DNA of 64,000 nt from Mesorhizobium qingshengii (GTDB lineage: Bacteria > Pseudomonadota > Alphaproteobacteria > Rhizobiales > Rhizobiaceae): NCBI RefSeq assembly GCF_900103325.1, contig NZ_FMXM01000013.1, positions 62,001-126,000 of the forward strand. Reading direction: 5' to 3'. The notes beneath the pieces are model-generated. The model did not search any database, was not told the DNA's origin, and worked only from the letters and a program-made list of their open reading frames with translations. Every line of letters starts with the position of its first letter. Position 1 is the stretch's first letter. This document shows, piece by piece, positions 1 to 8,085 of the stretch. Position numbers and translations under genes: made by a program.

Positions 1-107
1 CCTGACCGGCTCGTCGAAACGCTGGTCCCGCACCACCTCACCTCCCGAAATCGAACGTGCCGACCTAATTTCCGCTATTGTGATAGGTTCCGGAAGGAAG
101 GTGCAAG

Positions 108-365
108 ATGTCCGATTCCAATAGCCAGAAAAGTCCCAAGCTGATCGTCGTGGTCGCGTTCAATCGTGGCGAGGATGGCGAATTGTTTGCGGCCTTCGGC
201 CCTGTCGACCAGCAGAGCGAGGACCGTGCGATACGCACAGCCAGGGCTCTGGCGGCAAAACATGCCGGCGTCATCGCCTGGAGCCGCGAGGCCGACCCGA
301 CGATGGGCGAATATGGCCCGCCGAACACGCTGTTTGTCTTTGGCGACGTACCGGACATGGAGTAA
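108..365 (+). CDS. small conserved hypothetical protein
   Basis: The 85-residue product has no signal peptide or membrane segment. It starts with a short polar N-terminus, followed by a beta-strand-like stretch (LIVVVAFNRGEDGEL) and an Ala-rich helix, and it ends acidic. GGAAGGAAGG about 6 to 8 bases before the ATG is a strong ribosome binding site and fixes the start. I recognise no catalytic motif. The composition resembles small cytosolic proteins that are common and uncharacterised in Mesorhizobium. It stands alone, with about 200 bases of noncoding DNA downstream. No stress-type promoter was found in front of it, unlike the next gene. Confidence 0.7.
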   Translation: MSDSNSQKSPKLIVVVAFNRGEDGELFAAFGPVDQQSEDRAIRTARALAAKHAGVIAWSREADPTMGEYGPPNTLFVFGDVPDME

Positions 366-503
366 TCGGTTGGCGCTAGGAGTTTGGCCCACGCTCAATA
401 TCGGCGGCTGGGCCAGAAATATCGCTGCAAATCCAATTGGCTGGGCGGCACTCCAGACAAGGCCAGAAAAATAAAATGTCGTTTTGATATTTGCTCATCT
501 GAA

Positions 504-528
504 GGAACTGTTTTCTCTCGATACCGTT
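504..528 (+). promoter_or_regulatory. EcfG (general stress) promoter, exact match
   Basis: GGAAC at 504-508 and CGTT at 525-528 are separated by exactly 16 bases. This is the established consensus of the alphaproteobacterial extracytoplasmic sigma factor EcfG/RpoE2. The -10 element lies about 50 bases before the ATG at 578, leaving room for a short leader with a ribosome binding site. Confidence 0.8.
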
Positions 529-577
529 TATCTGCAGGTCGTTTATCCCAATGACCTCCACAGAGAGGAATATCCAG

Positions 578-871
578 ATGAATTTCAAGATGCTCACGAT
601 GGGCGCGATGGCGCTTGCGATGATGACTGGTTCAGCGCTTGCCGGCGGCAGCACCGGAACATCCGCGCTCGACGATCCGGCAAAGATGGCGCCCTTCTTC
701 ACCGACGCCGGCATGAAGACCATGAAGTCCGAGGCGGAATTCAAGGCCGCCTGGATGGCCATGAAGGAAGAAGACCGTGCAGGCATGATGAAGGAATGTG
801 GCGACGAGGCTATCGCCAAGTCCCATGACAATTTCTGCAAGATGACCAAGCAGCTCGGCGGCGCGAACTGA
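578..871 (+). CDS. small secreted protein, probable stress-induced
   Basis: The 97-residue precursor has a classical signal peptide (MNFKMLTMGAMALAMMTGS, then cleavage after ALA) and a mature part of about 75 residues rich in Met, Lys, Asp and Glu, with two Cys that could form a disulphide in the periplasm. I chose ATG 578 because AGAGGAAT lies 6 to 8 bases upstream and the hydrophobic core follows directly; an in-frame ATG at 551 would put nine polar residues ahead of it. An exact EcfG promoter lies 50 bases upstream and a strong terminator follows, so it is a one-gene transcript. The family was not recognised. Confidence 0.75.
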   Translation: MNFKMLTMGAMALAMMTGSALAGGSTGTSALDDPAKMAPFFTDAGMKTMKSEAEFKAAWMAMKEEDRAGMMKECGDEAIAKSHDNFCKMTKQLGGAN

Positions 872-910
872 CGCATTTCGATTTGGGCGCATGCCCGGAT
901 CAAGACAGCC

Positions 911-941
911 AAAATAGGCGGGCCAAGTGCCCGCCTATTTT
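911..941. terminator. bidirectional-looking intrinsic terminator
   Basis: Perfect 13-base arms AAAATAGGCGGGC and GCCCGCCTATTTT enclose a 5-base loop, 40 bases after the stop of the small secreted protein. A-tract and T-tract flanks allow function on either strand; only the plus strand has a gene to terminate. Confidence 0.85.
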
Positions 942-1011
942 CAATGCAATGTGGATATCACGTCACCGCGCCAGGCGGATTCAATTCGCGACAACGGGCG
1001 GGTAAAGGTAT

Positions 1012-2130
1012 ATGTCCATGCTTGGAGAGGCAAAACGCCGCTCGTTTGGCTTTGTGCCCATGTTTCAACCCATCGCGAATATCGAAGACGCGCAGACGCT
1101 GGCGCAGGCGATCGTCAACACGATCACCGAGCCGTTTCTCGTCCTCGACGAGCAGTTTCGCGTGCTGGCGGCCAGCCGCTCCTTCTACAATACATTCGAA
1201 GTCGACCCCGCGCAGACCCAGGGCTCGCTGCTCTACGCGCTCGGCGACGGTCAATGGGATATTCCCGCCCTTCGCCTGTTGCTGGAGACGATCATTCCCG
1301 AGAAAACCGCCATGGACGGTTTCGAGGTCGAGCATGATTTCCCGCGGATCGGCCGCCGCACTATGCTGCTCAATGCCCGCAAGGTGCTTTACGACCATAG
1401 TTCAGCCATCACCATCCTTCTCGCCTTCAACGATATTACCGCCCGTCGGGTGATCGAGAAAGAGAAGGAGGAACTGCTCAAGCGCACCGAAGATCTGCTC
1501 CACCAGAAAGACGTGCTGCTGCGCGAAATGGAGCACCGGGTTGCCAACAGCCTGCAGATCATTGCCAGCATCCTGTTGCTGAAGGCGCGCTCGGTCACGT
1601 CGGAAGAGACGCGCCAGCATCTCAAGGACGCCCACCAACGGGTTCTGTCCGTGGCCGAAGTGCAGCGCCATCTTCACACATCGGCCGGCATCGACGAGAT
1701 CGACGTTGGCTCCTACCTTTCGAAACTGTGCGGCAGCCTTGCCTCATCGATGATTGGGGAAGTCCAGCCGATCGACGTTACCGTTATTGCCGAAAGCGGC
1801 AGGATCGATTCGCAGCGCGCCGTCAGCCTCGGCCTGATCGTCACCGAACTCGTTCTGAACGCCATTAAATATGCCTTCCCCAAGGAGAAGACCGACGCCC
1901 GTATCCAGGTAACGTTCGAGACCGCGGGCAGTGACTGGAAACTGACGGTTTCGGACAATGGCGTCGGCAAGATCGCCAACGACATACCGGCCACCGGGCT
2001 TGGAACGGCCATCATAGAGGCGCTGGTGAAACAACTGGAAGCCAAGGTGGAAGTCATTAGCGATACCGACGGCACAAGCGTGTCGGTGACCCGGGCGACG
2101 TTTACCTCACGGGTGCCGCGGGCGGCTTGA
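1012..2130 (+). CDS. PAS-HisKA_2/HWE-type sensor histidine kinase
   Basis: The 372-residue cytosolic kinase has no membrane segment. Residues 25-145 resemble a PAS sensor. A helical linker leads to the dimerisation/phosphoacceptor region with REMEHRVANSLQII (His175). The ATPase domain shows an N-box (TELVLNAIKYAF), a G1 box (DNGVG) and a G2-like GLGTAII. The H-box without a following Pro and the compact ATPase domain are typical of HisKA_2/HWE kinases. No response regulator is adjacent, so it is an orphan. In alphaproteobacteria such kinases often phosphorylate PhyR to start the general stress response; that partner is an inference. AAAGG precedes the ATG. Confidence 0.9.
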   Translation: MSMLGEAKRRSFGFVPMFQPIANIEDAQTLAQAIVNTITEPFLVLDEQFRVLAASRSFYNTFEVDPAQTQGSLLYALGDGQWDIPALRLLLETIIPEKTAMDGFEVEHDFPRIGRRTMLLNARKVLYDHSSAITILLAFNDITARRVIEKEKEELLKRTEDLLHQKDVLLREMEHRVANSLQIIASILLLKARSVTSEETRQHLKDAHQRVLSVAEVQRHLHTSAGIDEIDVGSYLSKLCGSLASSMIGEVQPIDVTVIAESGRIDSQRAVSLGLIVTELVLNAIKYAFPKEKTDARIQVTFETAGSDWKLTVSDNGVGKIANDIPATGLGTAIIEALVKQLEAKVEVISDTDGTSVSVTRATFTSRVPRAA

Positions 2131-2303
2131 AACCACCACCCCGATGCACGCCTCCCGAGGGCTGATCTGGTTGAAGGGATGGCTGCCCGAAACCATCGGG
2201 GCTTCAGCGCATCCGGCCCCCGCCAACTGCCGCGCGTTGCCAGCAGCGACCAGGCAAATTTGCACGTCATCTTCCCTGGCGTTCATCCGACCCTTCTTGC
2301 TGT

Positions 2304-2477
2304 TCAGGCAGGGCGATCAATACGGCGGATGGCCTTGATGGTCTCTGCCTCCGCCACCCCGATCAGCGCATCGATTCCCTGGATGGTCTCGATATGACCG
2401 CGAGCCGCCACCATCCGTCGCAGGGCGTGAAGATCATCGCGAATTTCGCAGAGTGTTGTCCGGAGCGTCAGGGGCAT
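2304..2477 (-). CDS. small cytosolic hypothetical protein, EcfG-type promoter
   Basis: The 57-residue protein is predicted helical (TTLCEIRDDLHALRRMV...ETIQGIDALI) with a basic C-terminus. The open frame extends further upstream, but ATG 2477 is preceded by GGAAGG at six bases, and an exact EcfG promoter ends about 20 bases before it. Those two signals fix the start and support a real gene. Family not recognised; a short helical hairpin fits a small regulatory or stress-related protein. Confidence 0.65.
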   Translation of the reverse strand: MPLTLRTTLCEIRDDLHALRRMVAARGHIETIQGIDALIGVAEAETIKAIRRIDRPA

Positions 2478-2496
2478 TATCAGCCTTCCACAACTC

Positions 2497-2521
2497 AACG
2501 GTACCAGCGCAAGCCGGTTCC
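2497..2521 (-). promoter_or_regulatory. EcfG promoter, exact match
   Basis: Read on the minus strand, GGAAC (2521-2517) and CGTT (2500-2497) are separated by 16 bases. The -10 ends 20 bases before the ATG at 2477, so the expected leader is about 13 bases and holds the ribosome binding site. Confidence 0.8.
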
Positions 2522-2540
2522 CTCGACCGCAAAAGCAAAA

Positions 2541-2567
2541 GCCCGCTACGGCAAAACCGGAGCGGGC
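2541..2567 (-). terminator. intrinsic terminator for the DUF3309 transcript
   Basis: The stem GCCCGCTACGG / CCGGAGCGGGC (one mismatch) has a 5-base loop. On the minus strand it is followed by TTTTGCTTTTG. It lies downstream of the minus-strand DUF3309 gene and upstream of the promoter of the next minus-strand gene. Confidence 0.65.
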
Positions 2568-2752
2568 CTTGGAGGAGGACAAGGGGTGGGACCCTCTCCT
2601 CTTGTTTCCACGGGGGGTGTGGACCGCAATCACCATAGGAGATTCTTGCGGAACGCCGGATCACAAGCCGACCTGAACTCATCACAATCCGGTGCGCCGC
2701 GCTGTTGACGCAGTCACGAGATTGCGAGCCCGGCGATGACCGGTCGGAACGG

Positions 2753-2917
2753 CTAGATGCGTCCGAGCACGACAAGCACGATGATGATCAGCAGCACCAG
2801 TCCAAGCCCGCCGCCGCCATAATATCCGGTTCCGTAGAACGGACCGCCGCCGAGGCCACTGAACCCGCCGAGCAGCGCAATGATAAGAATGATGATTAGT
2901 ATGGTGCCTAAGCTCAT
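2753..2917 (-). CDS. DUF3309 family small membrane protein
   Basis: The 54-residue peptide has two hydrophobic segments (IIIILIIALLGG type near the start, LVLLIIIVLVVLGRI at the end) separated by a Gly/Tyr-rich linker (FYGTGYYGGGG). This is the layout of DUF3309, a tiny inner-membrane protein family abundant in rhizobia and often annotated as stress induced. AGGAG lies about 11 bases before the ATG. An exact EcfG promoter lies about 72 bases upstream and a terminator follows. Membrane location is clear; molecular role is unknown. Confidence 0.85.
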   Translation of the reverse strand: MSLGTILIIILIIALLGGFSGLGGGPFYGTGYYGGGGLGLVLLIIIVLVVLGRI

Positions 2918-2988
2918 GGGCTTTCCCGCTCCTGTAGGCGCTGACGCGCCGGTCTCAACATCGCGCCATGCGCATGTTGCTGGGAATG

Positions 2989-3013
2989 AACGCTTTCAGC
3001 GCGTTAGCGTTCC
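2989..3013 (-). promoter_or_regulatory. EcfG promoter, exact match
   Basis: On the minus strand, GGAAC (3013-3009), a 16-base spacer and CGTT (2992-2989). It is positioned to drive the DUF3309 gene with a leader of about 65 bases. Confidence 0.8.
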
Positions 3014-3294
3014 GCGCCACCTGTTGGCAGCGGAAGACGGAAGATACACTGATTCACGCGACACTCAACACGTCGACGCAGCGTCTTCATCCCTGCCTGT
3101 CCGACATGTCGGCGACGACACTCGGCAGATCCGGATGGCTGGGATTGCTCGGATTGCCGGGTTGGTTCCGCCACCGACGTTCTTGCCTTGCAGCTTCGCG
3201 ATCCAAAACTCGTCCAGCCCCGATTGCGGCCCTCACCGTCATCGTCCGTCGACGCCTGACGATGTGCCGAGACTTTGGGTTCAAGAATCCCGCC
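3014..3294. other. intergenic stretch, no supported gene
   Basis: Open frames on both strands lack ribosome binding sites and plausible composition. I see no hairpin with a T-tract and no repeat. It separates two minus-strand units: the thiamine operon end at 3295 and the DUF3309 promoter. Confidence 0.5.
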
Positions 3295-4317
3295 CTACCC
3301 CAGATACGCGTTGCTGAAATACCCCGCAAAATCCGGACGTTGCTTGACAACGCCGCCATCGGCATCGCGTAAAATACCGGCGGCGAACAGATAGTCGCCG
3401 ATTGCTTCCATCTTGGCCGGATCCATGGTGCCGATGGCGCCGCTTTGGCTGCGCAAGAAGTGTCCATCAATCAGTGCCTTCAGCGAAGCGCTGATCAGCG
3501 CCGGATTGGTCAAGGCATCCTTGTTGGCCGCGATCAACAATGCGGCAGCCTCATCGGGATGATCGGCGGCGAACTGGTAGCCGCGCCGCGTCGCCAGGAC
3601 GAAGCCGGCCGCGACTTTCGGGTTGGCCTGGAGATAGGCTTCGCTCGACGAGATCAGCGTCGTGTGCTCGTCGGGCACACCATGGTCGGCATAGACGAAG
3701 CTGCGCTGCTTGATGCCTTTGAGCTCGGCTTCGACACCCTCCCAGGTCGCGACCTCGAGCGTGAAATCGACCGAGCCGTTGGCCAGCGCTTCATAGGCCG
3801 AGGTGCCGAGCGTCACCGTCTCGAAACTGCCCTTGCCGCCGTCGTGGCGGATGATGGTGCCGATCAGCGCGTTTTCCCAGGCGCTGCCGAAGCCGCCATA
3901 GGTCAAGCCGTCAAGGTCCCTCGGGCTTTTGATCTCGCCGCGCGCGGCATTGAAGACCACTCGGCCGGTTTCGGATTGCACCACGGCATAGACGGCCTTC
4001 AAGTCGGCCCCGGCGGTTTTCTGGGTGAAGAGGCTGATGGTGCCGTTGATGCCGAAATCGGCGACGCGGTTGGCGACGAGCGTGCCGGCACCGGTGTCGC
4101 TGTAGGGCAGGATATCGACCTCGAGGCCGGCCTCGCGATAGAACCCCTTGTCGCGGGCGACAAACAGCCCGATGTGGTTGGTGTTGACCGTCCAGTCGAG
4201 GGCGACGGTGACTTTTCGCGCCGCCGATTGCGCTTGAGCCCGGCCCGCCCCGGCAACAAGCGGAAGACTGGTGGCAAGGGCCAGCAACAGGGCCTGGCGG
4301 CGCGTCAAGTCAGTCAT
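3295..4317 (-). CDS. thiY: thiamine-precursor ABC transporter, substrate-binding protein
   Basis: The 340-residue NMT1/THI5-like periplasmic binding protein has a Tat-like signal (LTRRQALLLALATSLPL, cleaved near AQA). The mature start VTVALDWTVNTNHIGLFVA is characteristic of the ThiY/NMT1 fold that binds formylaminopyrimidine or HMP. I chose ATG 4317, which overlaps the ATPase stop by eight bases; the open frame continues upstream without a signal peptide. It is the last gene of a four-gene operon behind a TPP riboswitch, which supports thiamine-precursor rather than sulfonate transport. Ligand choice between HMP and formylaminopyrimidine is not resolved. Confidence 0.9.
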   Translation of the reverse strand: MTDLTRRQALLLALATSLPLVAGAGRAQAQSAARKVTVALDWTVNTNHIGLFVARDKGFYREAGLEVDILPYSDTGAGTLVANRVADFGINGTISLFTQKTAGADLKAVYAVVQSETGRVVFNAARGEIKSPRDLDGLTYGGFGSAWENALIGTIIRHDGGKGSFETVTLGTSAYEALANGSVDFTLEVATWEGVEAELKGIKQRSFVYADHGVPDEHTTLISSSEAYLQANPKVAAGFVLATRRGYQFAADHPDEAAALLIAANKDALTNPALISASLKALIDGHFLRSQSGAIGTMDPAKMEAIGDYLFAAGILRDADGGVVKQRPDFAGYFSNAYLG

Positions 4318-5086
4318 GATCGTATCCTTTGGGTGGTTGCGGGTTGGGCTCGGGGTTGAGAATGATGTCGAGGATCTCGGCTTCGACGCTTGCTTGCCGC
4401 GCGGTATCGCCGCCAAGGCTGCGCGGGCGCGGCAGTGGCACCTTGATTTCACGGACGATGTGGGCCGGGCGCGCCGACAGCACATAGATGCGGTCGGACA
4501 GGAACACGGCTTCACGCACGTCGTGGGTGATCAGCAGTGCTGTCCAGCGGTGGTGGCGCCACATCTGCTCCAGCCAGCGCTGCATGGCGGTGCGAGTCAG
4601 TGCGTCGAGCGCGCCGAACGGCTCGTCGAGCAGCAGCATGTCGCGCTCCTGCACCACTGTGCGCAGCAGAGCCGCCCGCTGGCGCATGCCGCCCGAAAGC
4701 TGCGCCGGAAAATGCCGCTCGAAGCCGGCAAGACCGAACTCGGCAAAGAGCGGTGCGACACGCGCCCGCGCCGCCTTTCGCCTGACGCCTTGTACTTCGA
4801 GCCCGAGCGTCACGTTGTCGAGGATACGCCGCCACGGCATCAGCGCATCGCGTTGCGGCATGAAGGCGAAATGCCCGCCGTGGTCGTCGAGCGGCGCGCC
4901 GTCGAAGAACATCTCGCCGCCGCCGTGCTGCGCGCCGGTCAGGAGCTGGAACAGCGTCGACTTGCCCGCGCCCGAGGGACCAAGGATGGAAACGAATTCA
5001 CCGGCGCCGACGCGAAGCGAAATGTCGGCGAGCACCTCGAGCCCGCCGAACGCCTTGCGCACATGCCGCAGTTCGAGCCGGCTCAT
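4310..5086 (-). CDS. thiZ: thiamine-precursor ABC transporter, ATP-binding protein
   Basis: The 258-residue ABC ATPase carries Walker A (GPSGAGKSTL, near residue 36), a Q-loop (MPQRDALMPW), the signature LSGGMRQRAALLR and Walker B (MLLLDEPFGALD), followed by the switch His (LLITHDVREA). It is closest in style to the SsuB/TauB/ThiZ group. Start ATG 5086 overlaps the permease stop by four bases, so translation is probably coupled. It energises import of the ligand bound by the neighbouring ThiY-type protein. Confidence 0.9.
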   Translation of the reverse strand: MSRLELRHVRKAFGGLEVLADISLRVGAGEFVSILGPSGAGKSTLFQLLTGAQHGGGEMFFDGAPLDDHGGHFAFMPQRDALMPWRRILDNVTLGLEVQGVRRKAARARVAPLFAEFGLAGFERHFPAQLSGGMRQRAALLRTVVQERDMLLLDEPFGALDALTRTAMQRWLEQMWRHHRWTALLITHDVREAVFLSDRIYVLSARPAHIVREIKVPLPRPRSLGGDTARQASVEAEILDIILNPEPNPQPPKGYDHD

Positions 5087-5901
5087 CGCCCTGCCCCCTT
5101 CCCCTGAGCTTGCCTGTCGGCCCGTTCCCAGGGCATGGCCAGGTGCTGCAGCAGCACTGTCAGTCCAAACAGGACAAGCGTGACCGCGGCGCTGACGCCG
5201 ACGGCGGCCAGCACCAGATCGGGGCGGAAATTGTTCTTGGCATTGAGCATGTAGATGCCCAGCCCCTTCGCGGCACCGGCATATTCGGCGAAGATGGCGC
5301 CAACCACGGCGTAGGTGATGGAGATCCTCAAGCCGGCGAAGAAATAGGGCAGCGCCGAAGGCAGCCGCGCCAGCACGAAGGCGCGCCAGCGCCCTGCTCC
5401 CATGGCGCGCAGCACCTGGCCGATCTCGGCCTCAGTCGCCTCGTAGCCCTGCACCAGAGCCACCAGCATCGGAAAGAAGGTGACCAGCGCTACCAGCAGG
5501 ACCTTGGGCATCAGCCCGAAGCCGAACCACAGCACCACCAGCGGCGCGATGGCGACCAGCGGCAGGGTCTGGCTGATGACGAACACGGGAAACAGCGCGC
5601 GCCGCAGCGGTTGGAAAAAGTCGACCAGCATCGACAGCGCGAAGGCGGCGCTGAGCGAACAGGCAAAGCCGAATAGCGTGGCGCGGATGGTGGGAATGGC
5701 ATTGTCGACCAGCGCTTCGCGATTGAGCATCGCCTGCGCGAAGACGCGCGACGGCGCCGGCAGTATCGTCGGCTTGATGCCGGAATAACGGGCGCAAAGC
5801 TCCCACGCCAGCAGGAGCAGCCCGACCGAGATCACCGCCGGCGCTGCCTTGGCGAAGAGGCCCGCGAGTTGACGCGGGTAGTTGGACGACGATGAGACCA
5901 C
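5083..5901 (-). CDS. thiX: thiamine-precursor ABC transporter, permease
   Basis: The 272-residue inner-membrane permease has about six hydrophobic segments and the binding-protein-dependent transport signature EAA loop region (YEATEAEIGQVLRAMGAGRW...LPSALPYFFAGLRIS). The frame can be read from a TTG at 5934, but GTG 5901 has AAGGA eight bases upstream and is preferred. Homologues of this group transport sulfonates, nitrate or thiamine precursors; the TPP riboswitch and YkoF-like partner point to the last. Confidence 0.88.
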   Translation of the reverse strand: MVSSSSNYPRQLAGLFAKAAPAVISVGLLLLAWELCARYSGIKPTILPAPSRVFAQAMLNREALVDNAIPTIRATLFGFACSLSAAFALSMLVDFFQPLRRALFPVFVISQTLPLVAIAPLVVLWFGFGLMPKVLLVALVTFFPMLVALVQGYEATEAEIGQVLRAMGAGRWRAFVLARLPSALPYFFAGLRISITYAVVGAIFAEYAGAAKGLGIYMLNAKNNFRPDLVLAAVGVSAAVTLVLFGLTVLLQHLAMPWERADRQAQGKGAGR

Positions 5902-5946
5902 GGGAGATGTCCTTGGACGGGCGCTCGCGCACAAGCGCGGGCAGGC

Positions 5947-6555
5947 TCAGCCAGCGGTGGGGCTGTTGGCTGAGACCGTGACGTCGAGGGTTACGTGGCC
6001 GGCGCCTGGCCCGAAGCGGCAGAAGGCCTCGTTCAGCGCCGAAAAGATCGCGCCGGCATCGCCGCGCAATTTGGTGCAGAAATTCTTGGAGCGCTCATAG
6101 ACGCCGGACTGCTTCAGGAAGTCGATGCAGCCATAAATCTCGTCCATGTGATCGTCGGTACCCATCACATAGAGCGAGAACTGCGCTGCCGCCGGCTGGC
6201 CGATGACAGCGGTTTCACGCACCGTGCGGATGGCAGCCTCCTTGCGCGGGCCGAGCGGTCCGACAGGTCCGCCAAACGCGTCGGAGCGGCAGATCGGATC
6301 GTCGGGCTCGCCCGGGCAGCCGCGCGAAATGGCCGCCGACAGCACGCAATGCTTGCCGCTGCGAACCGCCGCCACGAACAGGTCGCGCAGAGCCGGGAAC
6401 AGGACTTCGGGCGGCCCAACCAGCAAGGTCGAGATATCGTCGGTCTCGATCCTTAGCCTGTCGCGGTAGGGATCGAGCGCCCCGAGCGCGCCAAGGATGA
6501 CACCGACGAAATCGTCGGCCATGGGATATAGGGAAATCTGTGCGCCTGAAAACAT
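5947..6555 (-). CDS. ykoF: YkoF-like thiamine/HMP-binding protein
   Basis: The 202-residue cytosolic protein carries two related halves, each starting with an SLYPM or SLYVMGTDDHMDEIYGCI type strand-helix unit, as in the duplicated YKOF/HMP-binding fold of Bacillus YkoF, which binds thiamine or its pyrimidine part. It is the first gene of the operon; its ATG lies about ten bases behind the TPP riboswitch. The 45-base gap to the permease start suggests one transcript. Its exact task (substrate handling or sensing) is not established in this lineage. Confidence 0.85.
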   Translation of the reverse strand: MFSGAQISLYPMADDFVGVILGALGALDPYRDRLRIETDDISTLLVGPPEVLFPALRDLFVAAVRSGKHCVLSAAISRGCPGEPDDPICRSDAFGGPVGPLGPRKEAAIRTVRETAVIGQPAAAQFSLYVMGTDDHMDEIYGCIDFLKQSGVYERSKNFCTKLRGDAGAIFSALNEAFCRFGPGAGHVTLDVTVSANSPTAG

Positions 6556-6560
6556 CGCCC

Positions 6561-6655
6561 GCCTCGCTCCGCTGGTATTACCCAGATCAGCTTCTAGGGT
6601 CTGTGGGCTTGCCGCCCCCCGTCTCAGCCCCGACCGTACGGAGCACCCCTGTGGA
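6561..6655 (-). promoter_or_regulatory. TPP riboswitch (THI element)
   Basis: Read on the minus strand, the leader holds the invariant TPP aptamer parts in order: GGGGTGCTCC, GGGGCTGAGAC, a variable hairpin, GACCCTAGAAGCTGATCTGG, then GTAATACCAGCGGAGC. P1 pairs the first and last parts. The 3' strand (GGAGCGAGGCGGGCG) runs straight into the ATG at 6555, so the ribosome binding site lies within or next to the aptamer. Control at translation initiation is therefore likely; I see no T-tract terminator. Confidence 0.93.
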
Positions 6656-6807
6656 TGGCCGCGTTAAAGCACCATTCGAGCTGAAGCGAAAGCCGTTTTT
6701 TTGCGCACCGCGCCAAAAGCATTGCGCCAGGCGCCGACGGCAGTCCGCCGGACACCACCTCGCCGACAGCGATTGTGGCAAATAGGCTACAGGCCTGCGG
6801 CGGACGA

Positions 6808-7836
6808 TCATCTCTGCCCGGGCTTGCTTTTCACTTTGCCGAAAAGTCGCATTACCGGGCGCGTTTCCGTGACTGGAGCGCGTGCGAACATACTTCGCAC
6901 TTTCAGGAGCCGTTTGAGCAGGCGGCCATAGGTGAGATACAGAACCCTGCCATCGGCAAGATCGAACTCCACCGTCCCCCATCGCTTGACCGGCGCCTCT
7001 CCGGTGGGAGGACCCAGCCTGCGGATCTGCAATGCCAACCTGACCTTGCGGCCCGCGATCACGAGAAAGATGCCCGGATGCAGACCCAGCACATGCCACA
7101 GCCGCGCAACATGCTCGATCGACATGGCCTGCGAGATCATCAAATGGGCGGGCTCTAGCCGCGCCCAGACGAAGTCGCCGGCTGGCTGCGGCACCCCTGA
7201 CAAGGCGCCCTTGCAGTAGGCCGGCGCCGCCTCGCTCACCAGCATCCGCATCGCGGCCGCCGCTGCATCGACCAGGCTCTGTCTCGACATCCAGTCCGCT
7301 TCGGAAAAAGGCACCTGTCCGAGGATGTCGCCGTCGTCGAAATGGGCGGACATCCTGTGCAGCGTCACGCCGCCGTGAACAGCATGCTGACCGTCCACGG
7401 CCAGACGGTGGAAAGGGTGCGGGCCACGGTAGTTGGGCAGCAGCGCCGGGTGAAGGTTGAGCCCGCCTTTGGGAAAGCGGCCAAGCAGGTCGTGGGGGAT
7501 CAGGGCCGGGAAAGCATAGCAGATCAGCACATCGGCTGTGGCTTCAGACAGTTGCCGGTCAAGCTCGCCCCAGTCGTAAGGCCGGCCGAATTCAATCAGC
7601 TTCACCCGGGCGTTGCCGAGATAGCGCCGGAGCAGGAGCTTGCGTTTCAGCCTTCGACGGAAATTGCCGATGCTGAAGCCGGTGGGCCGGCGTCGGAAGC
7701 CAGGCACGACGATCGCGCCGATGTGGTTTCCCGCCTCCACCCAGCCGGCAAGCAGCGGCCCGGTGTAAGCAGAGATGTCCAGGATGAAAACGGCGCTGAT
7801 CGGCCCCTCACGACCGGCGGGGTCAGTCGAATTCAT
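6808..7836 (-). CDS. formyltransferase-family enzyme (Fmt/ArnA-N-like)
   Basis: The 342-residue protein has the tetrahydrofolate-dependent formyltransferase core: GGLNLHPALLPNYRGPHPF (approximately residues 128-146) with the family Asn-x-His, then HFDDGDILGQVPF with the catalytic-type Asp. The N-terminal Rossmann part is divergent and basic (RRRLKRKLLLRR). The C-terminal about 80 residues look like an OB-type domain. It is longer than Fmt (about 315) and lacks the def partner, so it is not the initiator-tRNA enzyme; a sugar amine or peptide amine substrate is more likely. It follows a 31-codon RiPP-like peptide by 87 bases on the same strand. Confidence 0.8.
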   Translation of the reverse strand: MNSTDPAGREGPISAVFILDISAYTGPLLAGWVEAGNHIGAIVVPGFRRRPTGFSIGNFRRRLKRKLLLRRYLGNARVKLIEFGRPYDWGELDRQLSEATADVLICYAFPALIPHDLLGRFPKGGLNLHPALLPNYRGPHPFHRLAVDGQHAVHGGVTLHRMSAHFDDGDILGQVPFSEADWMSRQSLVDAAAAAMRMLVSEAAPAYCKGALSGVPQPAGDFVWARLEPAHLMISQAMSIEHVARLWHVLGLHPGIFLVIAGRKVRLALQIRRLGPPTGEAPVKRWGTVEFDLADGRVLYLTYGRLLKRLLKVRSMFARAPVTETRPVMRLFGKVKSKPGQR

Positions 7837-7923
7837 CTTCCAACGTCCGGTCAGACAGTGCCTTCCTCGCCACCATTCTGCGAGCGGCGATCCAGGCCGA
7901 CCTCACGAACCGAGCCGCGCCTG

Positions 7924-8019
7924 TCAGCCGGCCGGTTTGGGTGAAAGCGCCCCCGCGGCGGTGACGACCGAAAGTCGTTCGCGTTTCACCAGCACTGGCT
8001 TTTCGTAGATCTTCTTCAT
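7924..8019 (-). CDS. putative RiPP precursor peptide with lasso-type leader
   Basis: The 31-residue peptide starts MKKIYEKPVLVKRERL. It shows the YxxPxL element (Tyr5, Pro8, Leu10) that RiPP recognition elements bind in lasso precursors, and a Thr (Thr20) where the lasso leader has its penultimate Thr. The rest (AGALSPKPAG after Ala21) lacks the Asp/Glu at position 7-9 needed for a lasso ring, so it is not a standard lasso peptide. GGGGGTGG just upstream of the ATG is the ribosome binding site. No B1/B2/C lasso genes are near; a formyltransferase gene follows. Gene reality is likely; the RiPP assignment is an inference from the leader motif. Confidence 0.6.
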   Translation of the reverse strand: MKKIYEKPVLVKRERLSVVTAAGALSPKPAG

Positions 8020-8085
8020 GTCCACCCCCGAAAGCAAACTGAAATCAAATCAACATCCGCAGTTGGCCAGCGGCGCAGCAAACTG

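Noticed and set aside
1..33. Possible minus-strand gene start at GTG 33 (GGGAGG upstream)
   Set aside because: Only eleven codons fall inside the window, so no product or frame quality can be judged.
2880..3372. Overlapping plus-strand frames of 134-145 codons
   Set aside because: They cover the DUF3309 promoter and the thiY end and have no start signals.
7924..8019. Standard lasso peptide cluster
   Set aside because: The core lacks Asp/Glu at position 7-9 and no B1, B2 or C gene is nearby.
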